This document shows, in pieces, positions 1 to 11,330 of a DNA stretch of 64,000 nt. This stretch comes from Nemertoderma westbladi (Eukaryota > Xenacoelomorpha > Nemertodermatida > Nemertodermatidae). The number at the start of each line of letters is the position of its first letter. The first letter of the stretch is position 1. The notes beneath the pieces are model-generated. The model made no database searches and had not been told where the DNA came from. It saw only the letters and a program-made list of their open reading frames with translations. The position numbers and the translations under genes are program-made. Location of the stretch: the NCBI GenBank assembly GCA_032718475.1, contig JAUCBJ010001992.1:61939-125938 (forward strand). Reading direction: 5' to 3'.

Positions 1-1234
1 AGAGCTGCAATAATGGACGGATCCATTGCTATCAATACAAGCTTGCCAACCGAGAGCTGCAAGAATGGACGGATCCGTTGCTATCAATACAAGCTTGCCA
101 ACCGCGAGCTGCAATAATGGACGGATCCATTGCTATCAATACAAGCTTGCCAACCGCGAGCTGCAATAATGGACGGATCCATTGCTATCAATACAAGCTC
201 GCCAACCGAGAGCTGCAATAATGGATCCATTGCTATCAATACAAGCTTGCAAACCGAGAGCTGCAATAATGGACGGATCCATTGCTATCAATACAAGCTT
301 GCCAACCGAGAGCTGCAATAATGGACGGATCCATTGCTATCAATACAAGCTTGCCAACCGAGAGCTGCAATAATGGACGGATCCATTGCTATCAATACAA
401 GCTTGCCAACCGCGAGCTGCAATAATGGACGGATCCATTGCTATCAATACAAGCTCGCCAACCGAGAGCTGCAATAATGGATCCATTGCTATCAATACAA
501 GCTTGCAAACCGAGAGCTGCAATAATGGACGGATCCATTGCTATCAATACAAGCTTGCCAACCGAGAGCTGCAATAATGGATCCATTGCTATCAATACAA
601 GCTTGTCAGCCGAGAGCTGCAATAATGGACGGATCCATTGCTATCAATACAAGCTTGCCAACCGAGAGCTGCAATAATGGACGGATCCATTGCTATCAAT
701 ACAAGCTTGCCAACCGAGAGCTGCAATAATGGATCCATTGCTATCAATACAAGCTTGTCAGCCGAGAGCTGCAATAATGGATGGATCCAATGCTATCAAT
801 ACAAGCTTGCCAACCGAGAGCTGCAATAATGGACGGATCCATTGCTATCAATACAAGCTTGCCAGCCGAGAGCTGCAATAATGGACGGATCCGCTGCTAT
901 CAATACAAGCTAGCCAACCGAGAGCTGCAATAATGGACGGATCCGTTGCTATCAATACAAGCTGGCCAGCCGAGAGCTGCAATAATGGACGGATCCGCTG
1001 CTATCAATACAAGCTAGCCAACCGAGAGCTGCAATAATGGACGGATCCATTGCTATCAATACAAGCTTGCCAGCCGAGAGCTGCAATAATGGACGGATCC
1101 GCTGCTATCAATACAAGCTAGCCAACCGAGAGCTGCAATAATGGACGGATCCGTTGCTATCAATACAAGCTGGCCAGCCGAGAGCTGCAATAATGGACGG
1201 ATCCGCTGCTATCAATACAAGCTTGCCAACCGAG
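1..1234. repeat. 52-bp minisatellite (left-edge array)
   Basis: About 24 tandem copies of a unit that reads AGAGCTGCAATAATGGACGG followed by ATCCATTGCTATCAATACAA and GCTTGCCAACCG. A 48-bp variant lacks ACGG before ATCC. Point variants (ATCCGTTG, ATCCGCTG, GCTAGCC, GCTGGCC) recur in blocks, which suggests unequal exchange or segmental copying inside the array. It starts before the window. Short open frames through it on both strands are by-products of the repeat. Confidence 0.95.
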
Positions 1235-2487
1235 ACTAACTTTCTTAACTTAATTTTAATATAATATATAATATATATAATATTATATCTATACATATAT
1301 GACATACGATAGATAGAAAACGATTAAAAACGATTAACATTTAATCAAAAATTAACGATAAGTGAAAACACGAATAACTTCTTTAAGGGACCCATAGCCT
1401 TGTGTTAAGTCTGAAGATTGTAAAACTAGAGCAATTGAAGAGAATATAAAGTTCTGAGATAATTTGAGCTCAAAACATTAATAATTAAAATTAGTAATGC
1501 ACTTGAGAGAGATAGATGTAGCAGTAGATAGATTCACGACTGTTATGGATACAGATACAACTAGCCCTGGTGGTAGTGAACTGTAAAGTGATGTGATTCA
1601 TTAGTGATACTCAAAATATATTATAAATTATACTACAACTAGGCCTATTGGATTTAATAAACAATACAGTATTGTATAATAGTAAACGCAGACAAGTGAT
1701 CAATTAAAATAAATTATTAAGTAAGCATGCAACACTATAAAGGAAAATAAATAAGCCAATCAGAACGGATGCAACAAGCGGGTGGTTGATTAACAGCCAA
1801 TCAGTTACTCACATTCTAATGGGTTGGTGAGTCCACTAGATGTCCAATCAAATAGCACAGGCGGTACAACGCAGCCTACGGGTTGACTCTGCTCCTATTG
1901 GATGGAGAGAGACGTAGACCAATAAATATTGGATTATGATTGAATATAATTTACTTAAAATTGAAATGAATGGTGAAATAGCTTCATAAAAACATAAAAT
2001 ATATTTAATATCAAATAGGATTACATAGTACTTTGGTTGATTCACAACGGTACAAACGGGAAGTGGATAAAAACGGTACAAACGGGAAGTGGATAAAAAG
2101 GGACATTAGTTTATAATGTTGATTAAATAACCTGCTATATTATGTAACCTGCTATTATGTAACCTGCTATTCTGCTTCTTTCCCATAATACTAAATGGAT
2201 AATTTTTAGATTCATGTATTTTTCAATATCCCTCCTTTACTCTCATTTTTCGTGTCACCGCCCGGTTAGGAAAGGTTGACTTTTCATCAAAATAAATATA
2301 AAAATACAAATTGTATAATTCAAGTTGTTTACAACTCGAGTATATTATTATTGCGGACATGGTTACAGACGTATGTTAAACGAGTACCTCAATTGTTTTA
2401 GGTAAAAATATATTTTAAATTTTGTCACAATTTGATGATATTTACAATTTTTTTGCACAAAATCTTTACCCGCACCTGTTACATATA
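1235..2487. other. AT-rich intergenic stretch
   Basis: No gene seen. It holds a perfect doublet of a 26-bp unit (ACGGTACAAACGGGAAGTGG plus GATAAAA-type tail) at about 2047-2098 and a short triplet of TGTAACCTGCTAT at about 2130-2175. Confidence 0.6.
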
Positions 2488-2935
2488 CACCATGACCGGT
2501 AATATAGTGTCTTAATGAGATTGCATGAAATTTGAAACAGAGTTAGTTTCACCTCCCAACCACTGACTGGGTCAGCCAGAATTTTTATTTTTGCTTTCAT
2601 TCTTTAGCTACAAGCGTTTAAAAAAAGTGTGTCAGCGATATTAAACCAGTTACACCGCAGTTATTCTTCTACCTTATAGCTGTACCAATGGAAAGCTGGT
2701 CATGCAAGGATTCCAAATATGTAACACGATTTGAATTTAGTTGAAAAATAGCGGAGATATGGGCGTTCAAGTGTTGCATGGTTATGCACCTGCGCGAGGT
2801 TATTTTATTCTATTTAATAAATGCATCATAATCTGGAATATTTTGTTTATCCAAATACGCAGCTGGGTAAAAATGCATTTTTCATCTTTAATCAATCATA
2901 GCTATTCATACATTAACAAAATATTCCAGAATAAT
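2488..2935 (+). repeat. Dispersed repeat family A, copy 1
   Basis: Begins near ACACCATGACCGGTAATATA and includes GAGCCAGAATTTTTATTTT-like, CACCGCAGTTATTCTTCTAC and GCAAGGATTCCAAATATG blocks. The same blocks in the same order occur at 21078-21490 on this strand and inverted at 3640-4117. No coding capacity is evident; likely a non-autonomous transposable element whose class is unknown. Confidence 0.75.
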
Positions 2936-2948
2936 GGAGTACTCTAGT

Positions 2949-3373
2949 GTTTAAACGGGATGCCGATCCCGTAAAACCGGGATGCCGGCAAAAACTGCCG
3001 GTCCCGATCCCGATCCCGATCCCGACCTTTTTGGAACGGGATCCCGAAGTATATATAGTTAAAAATTTATTGATTATATCGAATTTTTAAGTCAGTAAAC
3101 CATCCAGTAATCTATTGCAAAATAATTTTAATATGACTTTATTAATATGACTTTATTAATATGACTTATATTTAATATGTATGACTTAACTAATATTTCA
3201 GAAGTGTAAGATAAAGTAAGTGATACCCAAAACCCACCACATATACTTAACTATAACTTTGATGAATTTGATCCAAAATTGCAATCCCGATCCTGATCCC
3301 GAAAAACGGACCCCGAGAGTGATAATCCCGGTGCCGATCCCGTAAATCCCGAAAAGTCTGATCCTGTTTAAAC
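2949..3373. mobile_element. Putative MITE with CGGGATCCCG-rich ends
   Basis: Both ends carry the palindrome GTTTAAAC (2949-2956 and 3366-3373), followed inward by inverted GGGATGCCGATCCCGTA-type sequence and runs of GATCCC. The centre is AT-rich with TAATATGACTTTAT in tandem near 3130-3160. The look of the ends resembles non-autonomous hAT elements, but no clean 8-bp target duplication was found, so the class is inference. Confidence 0.5.
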
Positions 3374-3387
3374 AGTAGTTCATTTGA

Positions 3388-3627
3388 TGTCGCAGTGTCC
3401 GAGTGGATACGGCGCCTGATCTGCTTACACAATAGTATTTGGGGCGCAGGTTCGAATCCGACTAAAGGCTGTATAAATTTCGCACCCTTTAGACATTAGC
3501 GCCTACGCCAACCCAGCTGTATAATGGGAACCTGGCTTTGCGGGGTAATTATAATAAAAGCGCTTTGAGTATGCCGAGCGTAGAAAAGCGCTATATAAAT
3601 AATCAAAATTATTATTATTATTATTTA
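3388..3627 (+). mobile_element. tRNA-derived SINE with L2-like 3' tail
   Basis: The head has an A-box-like block (3396-3412, TGTCCGAGTGGATACGG) and a perfect B box (3449-3459, GGTTCGAATCC) about 37 bases downstream, as in a tRNA-type RNA polymerase III promoter. The head is not a complete tRNA. The body includes CCAACCCAGCTGTATAAT. The 3' part has AAAGCGCTTTGAG and AAAGCGCTATATAAAT followed by ATT repeats, a tail seen in many SINEs mobilised by L2/CR1-type LINEs. Retroposition by such a LINE is inferred. Confidence 0.85.
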
Positions 3628-3639
3628 TATTAAATAGAA

Positions 3640-4117
3640 TAAATAAAACAGCCTCGCTTAGTTGCAAAACCCATGCAACATTTGAACGCTCATATCTCAG
3701 CTATTTTTTAACGAAATTCAAATTGTGTTACATATTTGGAATCCTTGCATGGCCAGCTTTCCATTGGTACCAACTAACAGCTATAAGGTAGAATAATAAC
3801 TGCGGTGGAACTCGTATAATATCGCCGGAGAGACTTTTTCAAACACGTGTAGCTAAAGATTAAATAAGAAAATAAAAATTTAATAACTGCGGTGGAACTG
3901 GTATAATATCGCCGGAGAGACTTTTTCAAACACGTGTAGCTAAAGATTAAATAAGAAAATAAAAATTTAATAACTGCGGTGGAACTGGTATAATATCGCC
4001 GGAGAGACTTTTTCAAACACGTGTAGCTAAAGATTAAATAAGAAAATAAAAATTCTGGCTCATGTAGAAAAAAAATTTTTTTCCGGGACATTGACATGGG
4101 ACTATATTCCGGGACAT
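3640..4117 (-). repeat. Dispersed repeat family A, copy 2 (inverted), with an 87-bp triplication
   Basis: Reverse complement of the family A block order at 2488-2935, ending in ATTCCGGGACATGGTGTAG (reverse complement of the family's start). The segment around CTGCGGTGGAACTGGTATAA is present three times with a period of 87 bases (CTGCGG at about 3800, 3887 and 3974). Because 87 is a multiple of three, a minus-strand frame stays open through the triplication; this is not evidence of a gene. Confidence 0.75.
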
Positions 4118-4499
4118 GGTGTAGTTAGGAGAAAAAATTGAATTTCGAGTAAATATATATTACGAAAATACAACAATTTCAAATATATGAACAAAATTAA
4201 TAAAAACATGCCAAAAGTGATTTGTTATAAAATAAATAATAAGAAAGTTTATTGCCAATAACAAAAGGCCCAAAATTCCAAATAAGTATTATTATTGTTA
4301 TTGTTGTAAGGTTAGAAAATATTTAAAACAACCAGAGGTGAGTGAGAATAAACTTACCCAATTTCATTATTTAAACTGCATTGAAAATTAAAATAAATTT
4401 TAGGACGACAGCACACCTCTATGGTGGCCGACTGCTGCCACATAAACCATCAATGTCTAATAAAAATAATCGGTTAAAAAATCAATAAAAAAATTCAAT
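4118..4499. other. AT-rich spacer
   Basis: Nothing gene-like is seen. The right end, GGACGACAGCACACCTCTAT near 4402-4421, is a diverged edge of the adjoining 37-bp array. Confidence 0.5.
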
Positions 4500-7400
4500 A
4501 AAGCACAGAGCACCTAAGGGGCGTGATTGCACACCTCTCTCACAGAGCTCCTAAGGGGCGTGATTGCATACCTCTCTCACAGAGGTCCTAAGGGGCGTGA
4601 TTGCATACCTCTCTCACAGAGCTCCTAAGGGCCGTGATTGCACACCTCTCTCACAGAGCTCCTAAGGGCCGTAATTGCATACCTCTCTCACAGAGCTCCT
4701 AAGGGGCGTGATTGCATACCTCTCTCACAGAGCTACTAAGGGGCGTGATTGCATACCTCTCTCACAGAGCTCCTAAGGGGCGTGATTGCATACCTCTCTC
4801 AGAGCTCCTACCTCTCTCACAGAGCACCTAAGGGGCGTGATTGCACACCTCTCTCACAGAGCTCCTAAGGGGCGTGATTGCATACCTCTCTCACAGAGCT
4901 ACTAAGGGGCGTGATTGCATACCTCTCTCACAGAGCTCCTAAGGGGCGTGATTGCATACCTCTCTCAGAGCTCCTACCTCTCTCACAGAGCACCTAAGGG
5001 GCGTGATTTTAGCGACGGACGACAGCACACCTCTCTCACAGAGCTCCTAAGGGGCGTGATTGCATACCTCTCTCACAGAGCTACTAAGGGGCGTGATTGC
5101 ATACCTCTCTCACAGAGCTCCTAAGGGCCGTGATTGCATACCTCTCTCACAGAGCTCCTAAGGGGCGTGATTGCACACCTCTCTCACACAGCTCCTAAGG
5201 GCGTGATTGCATACCTCTCTCACAGAGGTCCTAAGGGGCGTGATTGCACACCTCTCTCACAGAGCTCCTAAGGGCCGTGATTGCACACCTCTCTCACAGA
5301 GCTCCTAAGGGCCGTGATTGCACACCTCTCTCACAGAGCTCCTAAGGGCCGTGATTGCACACCTCTCTCACAGAGCTCCTAAGGGGCGTGATTGCATACC
5401 TCTCTCACAGAGGTCCTAAGGGGCGTGATTGCATACCTCTCTCACAGAGCTCCTAAGGGCCGTGATTGCACACCTCTCTCACAGAGCACCTAAGGGGCGT
5501 GATTGCACACCTCTCTCACAGAGGTCCTAAGGGGCGTGATTGCACACCTCTCTCACAGAGCTCCTAAGGGCCGTGATTACACACCTCTCTCACAGAGCTC
5601 CTAAGGGCCGTGATTGCACACCTCTCTCACAGAGCTCCTAAGGGCCGTGATTGCACACCTCTCTCACAGAGCTCCTAAGGGCCGTGATTGCACACCTCTC
5701 TCACAGAGCTCCTAAGGGCCGTGATTGCACACCTCTCTCACAGAGCTCCTAAGGGGCGTGATTGCATACCTCTCTCACAGAGGTCCTAAGGGGCGTGATT
5801 GCATACCTCTCTCACAGAGCTCCTAAGGGCCGTGATTGCACACCTCTCTCACAGAGCACCTAAGGGGCGTGATTGCACACCTCTCTCACAGAGGTCCTAA
5901 GGGGCGTGATTGCACACCTCTCTCACAGAGCTCCTAAGGGCCGTAATTGCATACCTCTCTCACAGAGCTCCTAAGGGGCGTGATTGCATACCTCTCTCAC
6001 AGAGCTACTAAGGGGCGTGATTGCATACCTCTCTCACAGAGCACATAAGGGGCGTGATTGCACACCTCTCTCACAGAGCTCCTAAGGGGCGTGATTGCAT
6101 ACCTCTCTCACAGAGCACCTAAGGGGCGTGATTGCACACCTCTCTCACAGAGCTCCTAAGGGGCGTGATTGCATACCTCTCTCACAGAGGTCCTAAGGGG
6201 CGTGATTGCATACCTCTCTCACAGAGCTCCTAAGGGCCGTGATTGCACACCTCTCTCACAGAGCTCCTAAGGGCCGTAATTGCATACCTCTCTCACAGAG
6301 TTCCTAAGGGGCGTGATTGCATACCTCTCTCACAGAGCTACTAAGGGGCGTGATTGCATACCTCTCTCACAGAGCTCCTACCTCTCTCACAGAGCACCTA
6401 AGGGGCGTGATTGCACACCTCTCTCACAGAGCTCCTAAGGGGCGTGATTGCATACCTCTCTCAGAGCTCCTACCTCTCTCACAGAGCACCTAAGGGGCGT
6501 GATTTTAGCGACGGACGACAGCACACCTCTCTCACAGAGCTCCTAAGGGGCGTGATTGCATACCTCTCTCACAGAGCTACTAAGGGGCGTGATTGCATAC
6601 CTCTCTCACAGAGCTCCTAAGGGCCGTGATTGCATACCTCTCTCACAGAGCTCCTAAGGGGCGTGATTGCATACCTCTCTCACAGAGCTCCTAAGGGGCG
6701 TGATTGCATACCTCTCTCACAGAGCTACTAAGGGGCGTGATTGCATACCTCTCTCACAGAGCTACTAAGGGGCGTGATTGCATACCTCTCTCACAGAGCT
6801 CCTAAGGGGCGTGATTGCATACCTCTCTCACAGAGCTACTAAGGGGCGTGATTGCATACCTCTCTCACAGAGCTCCTAAGGGCCGTGATTGCACACCTCT
6901 CTCACAGAGCTCCTAAGGGGCGTGATTGCATACCTCTCTCACAGAGCTCCTAAGGGGCGTGATTGCATACCTCTCTCACAGAGCTACTAAGGGGCGTGAT
7001 TGCATACCTCTCTCACAGAGCTACTAAGGGGCGTGATTGCATACCTCTCTCACAGAGCTCCTAAGGGGCGTGATTGCATACCTCTCTCACAGAGCTACTA
7101 AGAGGCGTGATTGCATACCTCTCTCACAGAGCTCCTAAGGGCCGTGATTGCACACCTCTCTCACAGAGCTCCTAAGGGGCGTGATTGCATACCTCTCTCA
7201 CAGAGCTCCTAAGGGGCGTGATTGCATACCTCTCTCACAGAGCTCCTAAGGGCCGTGATTGCATACCTCTCTCACAGAGCTCCTAAGGGGCGTGATTGCA
7301 TACCTCTCTCACAGAGCTCCTAAGGGGCGTGATTGCATACCTCTCTCACAGAGCTCCTAAGGGCCGTGATTGCACACCTCTCTCACAGAGCTCCTAAGGG

Positions 7401-7583
7401 CCGTGATTGCACACCTCTCTCACAGAGCTCCTAAGGGGCGTGATTGCATACCTCTCTCACAGAGCTCCTAAGGGGCGTGATTGCATACCTCTCTCAGAGC
7501 TCCTACCTCTCTCACAGAGCACCTAAGGGGCGTGATTGCACACCTCTCTCACAGAGCTCCTAAGGGGCGTGATTTTAGCGACC
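4500..7583. repeat. 37-bp minisatellite, about 80 copies
   Basis: Unit: ACCTCTCTCACAGAGCTCCT followed by AAGGGGCGTGATTGCAT. Variants are GGGGCG/GGGCCG, GCATACC/GCACACC, and GCTCC/GCTAC/GCACC/GGTCC. Two higher-order copies are visible: a segment containing the odd unit GATTTTAGCGACGGACGACA appears near 5006 and again 1,496 bases downstream near 6502, and a 370-bp block (ten units) at about 5341 is repeated at about 5711. The array lies downstream of aftiphilin exon 4, probably in a later intron of that gene. Confidence 0.95.
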
Positions 7584-7964
7584 TCTAACTGAATATATTG
7601 TTGAGATAAGAGATAACAAGTTTTTGAAACAGAATTTAAATAACTTTCGTTTCGTTTCGTTATGCTATCCCTGGTTACATACATACTCCCGGTTACCTAG
7701 AGAAGTAGTGTTAATGAGCTTCCCAGTTTGTACCGGCCAAATTGGTAGTAGAAATTAGGAAATTATTATACAAATTTCCGTTGCTCCGGAAACTAAATAG
7801 GTAATTATATTATAGTATAGTTTAGTAAAGAGATAGTCATGGGACTAAAGTTTGTCTACGCCAAGTTTGGAGAAAACCCCACCAATTAGTTGCCTTGTTG
7901 CTATGTAAAATCCATGTTGCTAAGGAAAGACACAGGAAATTGAAAGTGATCCGCATCATATATT

Positions 7965-8150
7965 TTTATAGAATTTTATTATTATATTTTACTTTTTTCG
8001 CTGGGAAAAAAAGTAAAATCAATGCAATCCTATATGGGTTACTATTTTCCCAAGGGAAAAAAGTGAAATTTTTTCCCCCGATTTTAAGGTAAATTTGAGC
8101 GAAAAAGAAACAATTTAAGAATAAATTACTTAGCTTTCCGCTTAGTGCAA
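7965..8150 (+). repeat. Dispersed repeat family C, copy 1
   Basis: Contains TTTTTTCGCTGGGAAAAAAA, AAAATCAATGCA, TTTTCCCAAGGGA and GAGCGAAAAAG in this order. The same order occurs at 25528-25685. The GGGAAAAAAAGT...ACTTTTTTCCC layout gives it partial self-complementarity. Function and class unknown. Confidence 0.65.
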
Positions 8151-8358
8151 CATCATAAAACAAGTTTCCGCAATAATTTACAATTATAAATTACCAATTT
8201 AAGTTATTTACATAATTTTAAGTTAACAGTAAAGGATATTAAAAGAGAACTCGATTACAGACAGAATGCATGCGATGATGAATTCGGCAAATTTAAAATT
8301 ATTTATTTATAAAAATTGCCTTCATTACCGAATAATGGGAAGTTGCCTGGAAGATTGC

Positions 8359-8670
8359 TCTTTATATCCCGGCGGGATGTAAAATGTTTTATTTATATCC
8401 CGACGAGTTAATAAGTGTTGAATCACTGAGCTTCAATTGAACCTCGCCGCGGCAGTCGGTTTCAACGTCATTAATATTATAATCACCTCGTCTTCACATC
8501 TTTATTATTAATTTAGTTAAATAATGTTATTGATTACAATATGTTTCATAGCGATCCAGGCAATAATGACATTCATAAAAATAAATTTAGCTTTATATCC
8601 CTTATAACCCCTGACACGCATAATTAACCTTGCTCTGTAAATTCTACACCACGGGGGCGGGATATAAAGA
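8359..8670. mobile_element. Possible MITE with TCTTTATATCCCG ends
   Basis: The left end TCTTTATATCCCGGCGGG (8359) is matched in inverted orientation by CGGGATATAAAGA ending at 8670. Internal copies of TTATATCCC occur near 8390 and 8593. No target-site duplication is recognised, so the boundaries are uncertain. Confidence 0.4.
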
Positions 8671-8798
8671 ACTAGTTTATTTCTATGGATATAATTATTT
8701 TATTTATTTCCATCAATTTATCAAAGATACAATAAATAACTATAAAATTATGGAAACCAAGATTAGTGCATTAGTTTCCAAGGTAACCGCGGTCTTAC

Positions 8799-8930
8799 CA
8801 TAGAGTTTTCCTCGGATTCGTCCTCCTTTACAGCGGCGTTGATATTATCTGTAGACGCGCTCGCCTTGCTGGGTGTAAGTAGGCCGAGGTTACTCGCGAA
8901 TATCGGGATGTTAGACTTCCTGCCGGCCAG
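8799..8930 (-). CDS. AFTPH: Aftiphilin-like, exon 4 (internal)
   Basis: The exon is 44 codons, phase 0 at both ends. The minus strand has acceptor TTTCCCCAG just before 8930 and donor GTAAGA just after 8799. It encodes LAGRKSNIPIFASNLGLLTP, matching the conserved C-terminal region of aftiphilin, where vertebrate proteins have a hydrophobic P-x-[FY]-A-x-x-LG-[LM]-L core. The second half is acidic and low in complexity. It joins exon 3 in frame. Further exons for the conserved C-terminus (the F-D-W-x-S-S-G-type block) were looked for on this strand down to position 1 and not found, so the end of the gene is probably left of the window. Confidence 0.85.
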
Positions 8931-9049
8931 CTGGGGAAATATAACGGGATAAAAATTCAATAACTAAAGGAAAAAAATAATATTAATTACCACTGGAGGT
9001 AGTGATGTATCCAGTAGAGGCATAGGGGTTAAGAGGTGTAGGGATAGAG

Positions 9050-9395
9050 TGGGAATATATTTAAAGAATATATATTTAAAGAAGTTAGGAACTGCTGATT
9101 GGCTGAACTGGTTAGCCAATGATACGTAATACAACTCACAATGTTACTGGCATCTATATTTAAAGAAGTTAGGAACTGCTGATTTGCTGAACTGGTTAGC
9201 CAATGATGCGTAATACAACTCACAATGTTACTGGCATCTATATTTAAAGAAGTTAGGAACTGCTGATTGGCTGAACTGGTTAGCCAATGATACGTAATAC
9301 AACTCACAATGTTACTGGCATCTATATTTAAAGAAGTTAGGAACTGCTGATTGGCTGAACTGGTTAGCCAATGAAACGAATGCGCAGGGGTTGAT
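9050..9395. repeat. 84-bp tandem repeat spanning an exon end and splice donor
   Basis: There are four copies (the lowest-coordinate one partial) with a period of exactly 84 bases; for example GAAGTTAGGAACTGCTGATT recurs at 9081, 9165 and so on. On the minus strand each full unit encodes the end of aftiphilin exon 3, then GTGAGT and about 20 bases of intron. Copies differ by only a few bases, so the expansion is recent. Because 84 is divisible by three and the intron part has no stop, the frame stays open through all copies. The partial copy near 9060-9080 has lost the donor. Confidence 0.9.
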
Positions 9396-9499
9396 TCCAT
9401 GTCTATAAGTCGATTCCATAAGTCAGTGGTAGAGGGCCTCGATTGGTCACTGTCTGATATTTGGTCTATTGTAACATCAGGTTGGGAGCTGTGAGTCAC
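9308..9499 (-). CDS. AFTPH: Aftiphilin-like, exon 3 (shortest form)
   Basis: The exon is 64 codons, phase 0 at both ends. Acceptor CCTCTAG precedes 9499; donor GTGAGT follows 9308. Residues include LWNRLIDMES and FHWLTSSANQQFLTSLNI, matching the aftiphilin clathrin-binding-box region (vertebrate pattern W-x-x-L-x-D, then W, then LL-x-SL-x-I-D-x-x-NI). The last 84 bases are tandemly repeated downstream, and each copy brings its own GTGAGT donor, with exon ends possible at 9308, 9224 or 9140. All are in frame, so using a later donor would add 28 codons per copy. Which donor is used cannot be seen from sequence. Confidence 0.85.
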
Positions 9500-9822
9500 C
9501 TAGAGGTAAAAATAACAATACTCCAATGATGTATCGATGTGCGATTTGAACATTAAACATGTCCAATAAACATGTGGAAAACTGAAAATAGTACTATGTG
9601 CTCTTGTTTATTGTTTTGGTTCAGCAAAATCTTAAGGACAAATGAAATCATTCATGTTTGCCAACAATTTCCCCAGTCACCATCCGGAAGTCCTCCTGGC
9701 ACTCTCAAAAGGCACCTGATGCAGCTTCACTTGTTATTCAACTATTTCTTGTCCTGTCCTCATCGACCCAATACTCGCTGATATTATAAATACATGCCGC
9801 AGGCTTGGAGACACACCCAATA

Positions 9823-9926
9823 AAACACTAGAGTCTTACAACCTTTAACTACAAAAAAAAAATATAGAATCAGTCTTTCAATCAATCAATCTTTTTGTAA
9901 TTAAGGTTGTAAGACTCTAGTGTTTA
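9823..9926. mobile_element. 104-bp inverted-repeat element
   Basis: Perfect 23-bp inverted ends (AAACACTAGAGTCTTACAAC plus CTT at 9823-9845, reverse complement at 9904-9926); similarity continues inward another 10 bases with mismatches. The centre is A-rich with CAATCAATCAAT. It could be a small MITE or a hairpin RNA source. No target duplication is evident. Confidence 0.55.
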
Positions 9927-10372
9927 CCTTAAAGTTAATATATACATCACAACCCCCTGTTAGTCTAGTATGTCGGTACATTCAATTATCACTCGAAGTA
10001 TACGCGATATATATTTTATAATATATTTTAAACATATGTTCTCTGCAGTACAATTTAGTATATTTTATTTGTGCGTTCGTTTTACTCGTTTCTTTTACTG
10101 TTACTACACATACAGTTATACCATCATTTATCTTGTGCCAATGTAAACCTTATTGACGTGCTGTTTATTTGTATTCATATTTTACTTTGAAGATAATATA
10201 ATGACGGTTTGACCGACTTCGTTATTTAAAAAAAAAATACGACTTATAAGCTGTTTACTCACGCCGGCCATAGATCACGCATTACTGATCAGAAATACCA
10301 CTAAAAGCATCATGAAAGGACCACCAATGGTGGTCCTCAGTGACTACAGTTTATATTGTACATCATATCAGA
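9927..10372. other. Intronic spacer without visible gene
   Basis: It lies inside aftiphilin intron 2 and is AT-rich. A short inverted repeat sits at about 10318-10337 (GGACCACCAATGGTGGTCC). Nothing else is supported. Confidence 0.45.
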
Positions 10373-10715
10373 GCGTGACGAATAAACAGGGCGACGTTTA
10401 AAAAAATACAACTACATTATATCGCGTGACGAATAAATAGGGCGACGTTTTAAAAACCCAACTACATTATATCGGGTGACGAATAAATAGGGCGACGTTT
10501 TAAAAACCCAACTACATTATATCTCGTGAGGAATAAATAGGGCGACGTTTAAAAACCGAACTATCGCGTGACGAATAAATAGGGCGACGTTTTAAAAACC
10601 CAACTACATTATATCTCGTGAGGAATAAATAGGGCGACGTTTAAAAACCCAACTATCGCGTGACGAATAAATAGGGCGACGTTTTAAAAAACCCAACTAC
10701 ATTAAATCGCGTTAC
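10373..10715. repeat. Tandem repeat, 40-53 bp units
   Basis: About seven copies of CGTGACGAATAAATAGGGCG followed by ACGTTTTAAAAACCCAACTA and a variable CATTATAT segment. Short units lack the CATTATATC part. Located in aftiphilin intron 2. Confidence 0.9.
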
Positions 10716-11263
10716 ATTTCCATTTACATGTATCGTGAAGTTAATCCGTATTAAATACCTTTATTGCTTTATTATCTACACGAGTAGAACACCACCTGGT
10801 ACCAGAAGGACTGACTGGAATGAATAACAACAACATATTTTAAACTAGTAGAGACCTAGTAGAGCACTTAAGCTAACTGAGTACTGAGATTACTCAATCT
10901 AGGCATTACAATTATTCTTTCAACTCGAACAAATAAGTATGTTTGGATAGGCACGCATGTAGGCATTGTACACATTCGATTTATAAGGATTAGGAATACT
11001 TACTGGGCCGAGGGATATTGGGCAAAATACCAATTCAATACCATAAGAGTTAGCAATATTATTTAATTTAAATATTACTGACTGTGTTGTTGTTTTAGGA
11101 GAACAAATATAATATAGGAGATAAAACAAATATATAACAGTCGCCCATGCCTTATTGAGCTCTTACTTCTTTCTTATAACATGTACAGTACATACATATA
11201 CTAATTAATTTATTGTTTTGGTTAGATTCAGTCCTTCTGTAATCTTGGATTTTAGTGAAAACC

Positions 11264-11330
11264 TGGTATTCTTCACATGGGGGTAAACAGCAAAGTTATG
11301 AAATAACGGTATACTGGGGTACTGGCGTAA
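11264..11330 (-). repeat. Single diverged unit of the GTGAAGAATACC repeat
   Basis: CTGGTATTCTTCACATGGGG, followed by GCAAAGTTATGAAATAACGG, is the reverse complement of the unit that forms the large array at 47318-48612. A further single copy (CCCATGTGAAGAATACC) lies at 12864-12882 in the other orientation, so the unit occurs as solitary copies as well as in an array. Confidence 0.6.

Noticed and set aside
84-881. Many overlapping 60-79-codon frames on both strands
   Set aside because: All lie within the 52-bp minisatellite and copy each other with its period.
3774-4097. 107-codon minus-strand frame with a repeated LFSYLIFSYTCLKKSL segment
   Set aside because: It is produced by the 87-bp triplication in a dispersed repeat; the same sequence at 2488 and 21078 is not open.
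1-8798. Terminal exon of the aftiphilin-like gene with an FDW-x-SSGL-type block
   Set aside because: I searched the minus strand by eye for this block and found no match; it may be outside the window or split by an intron I missed.
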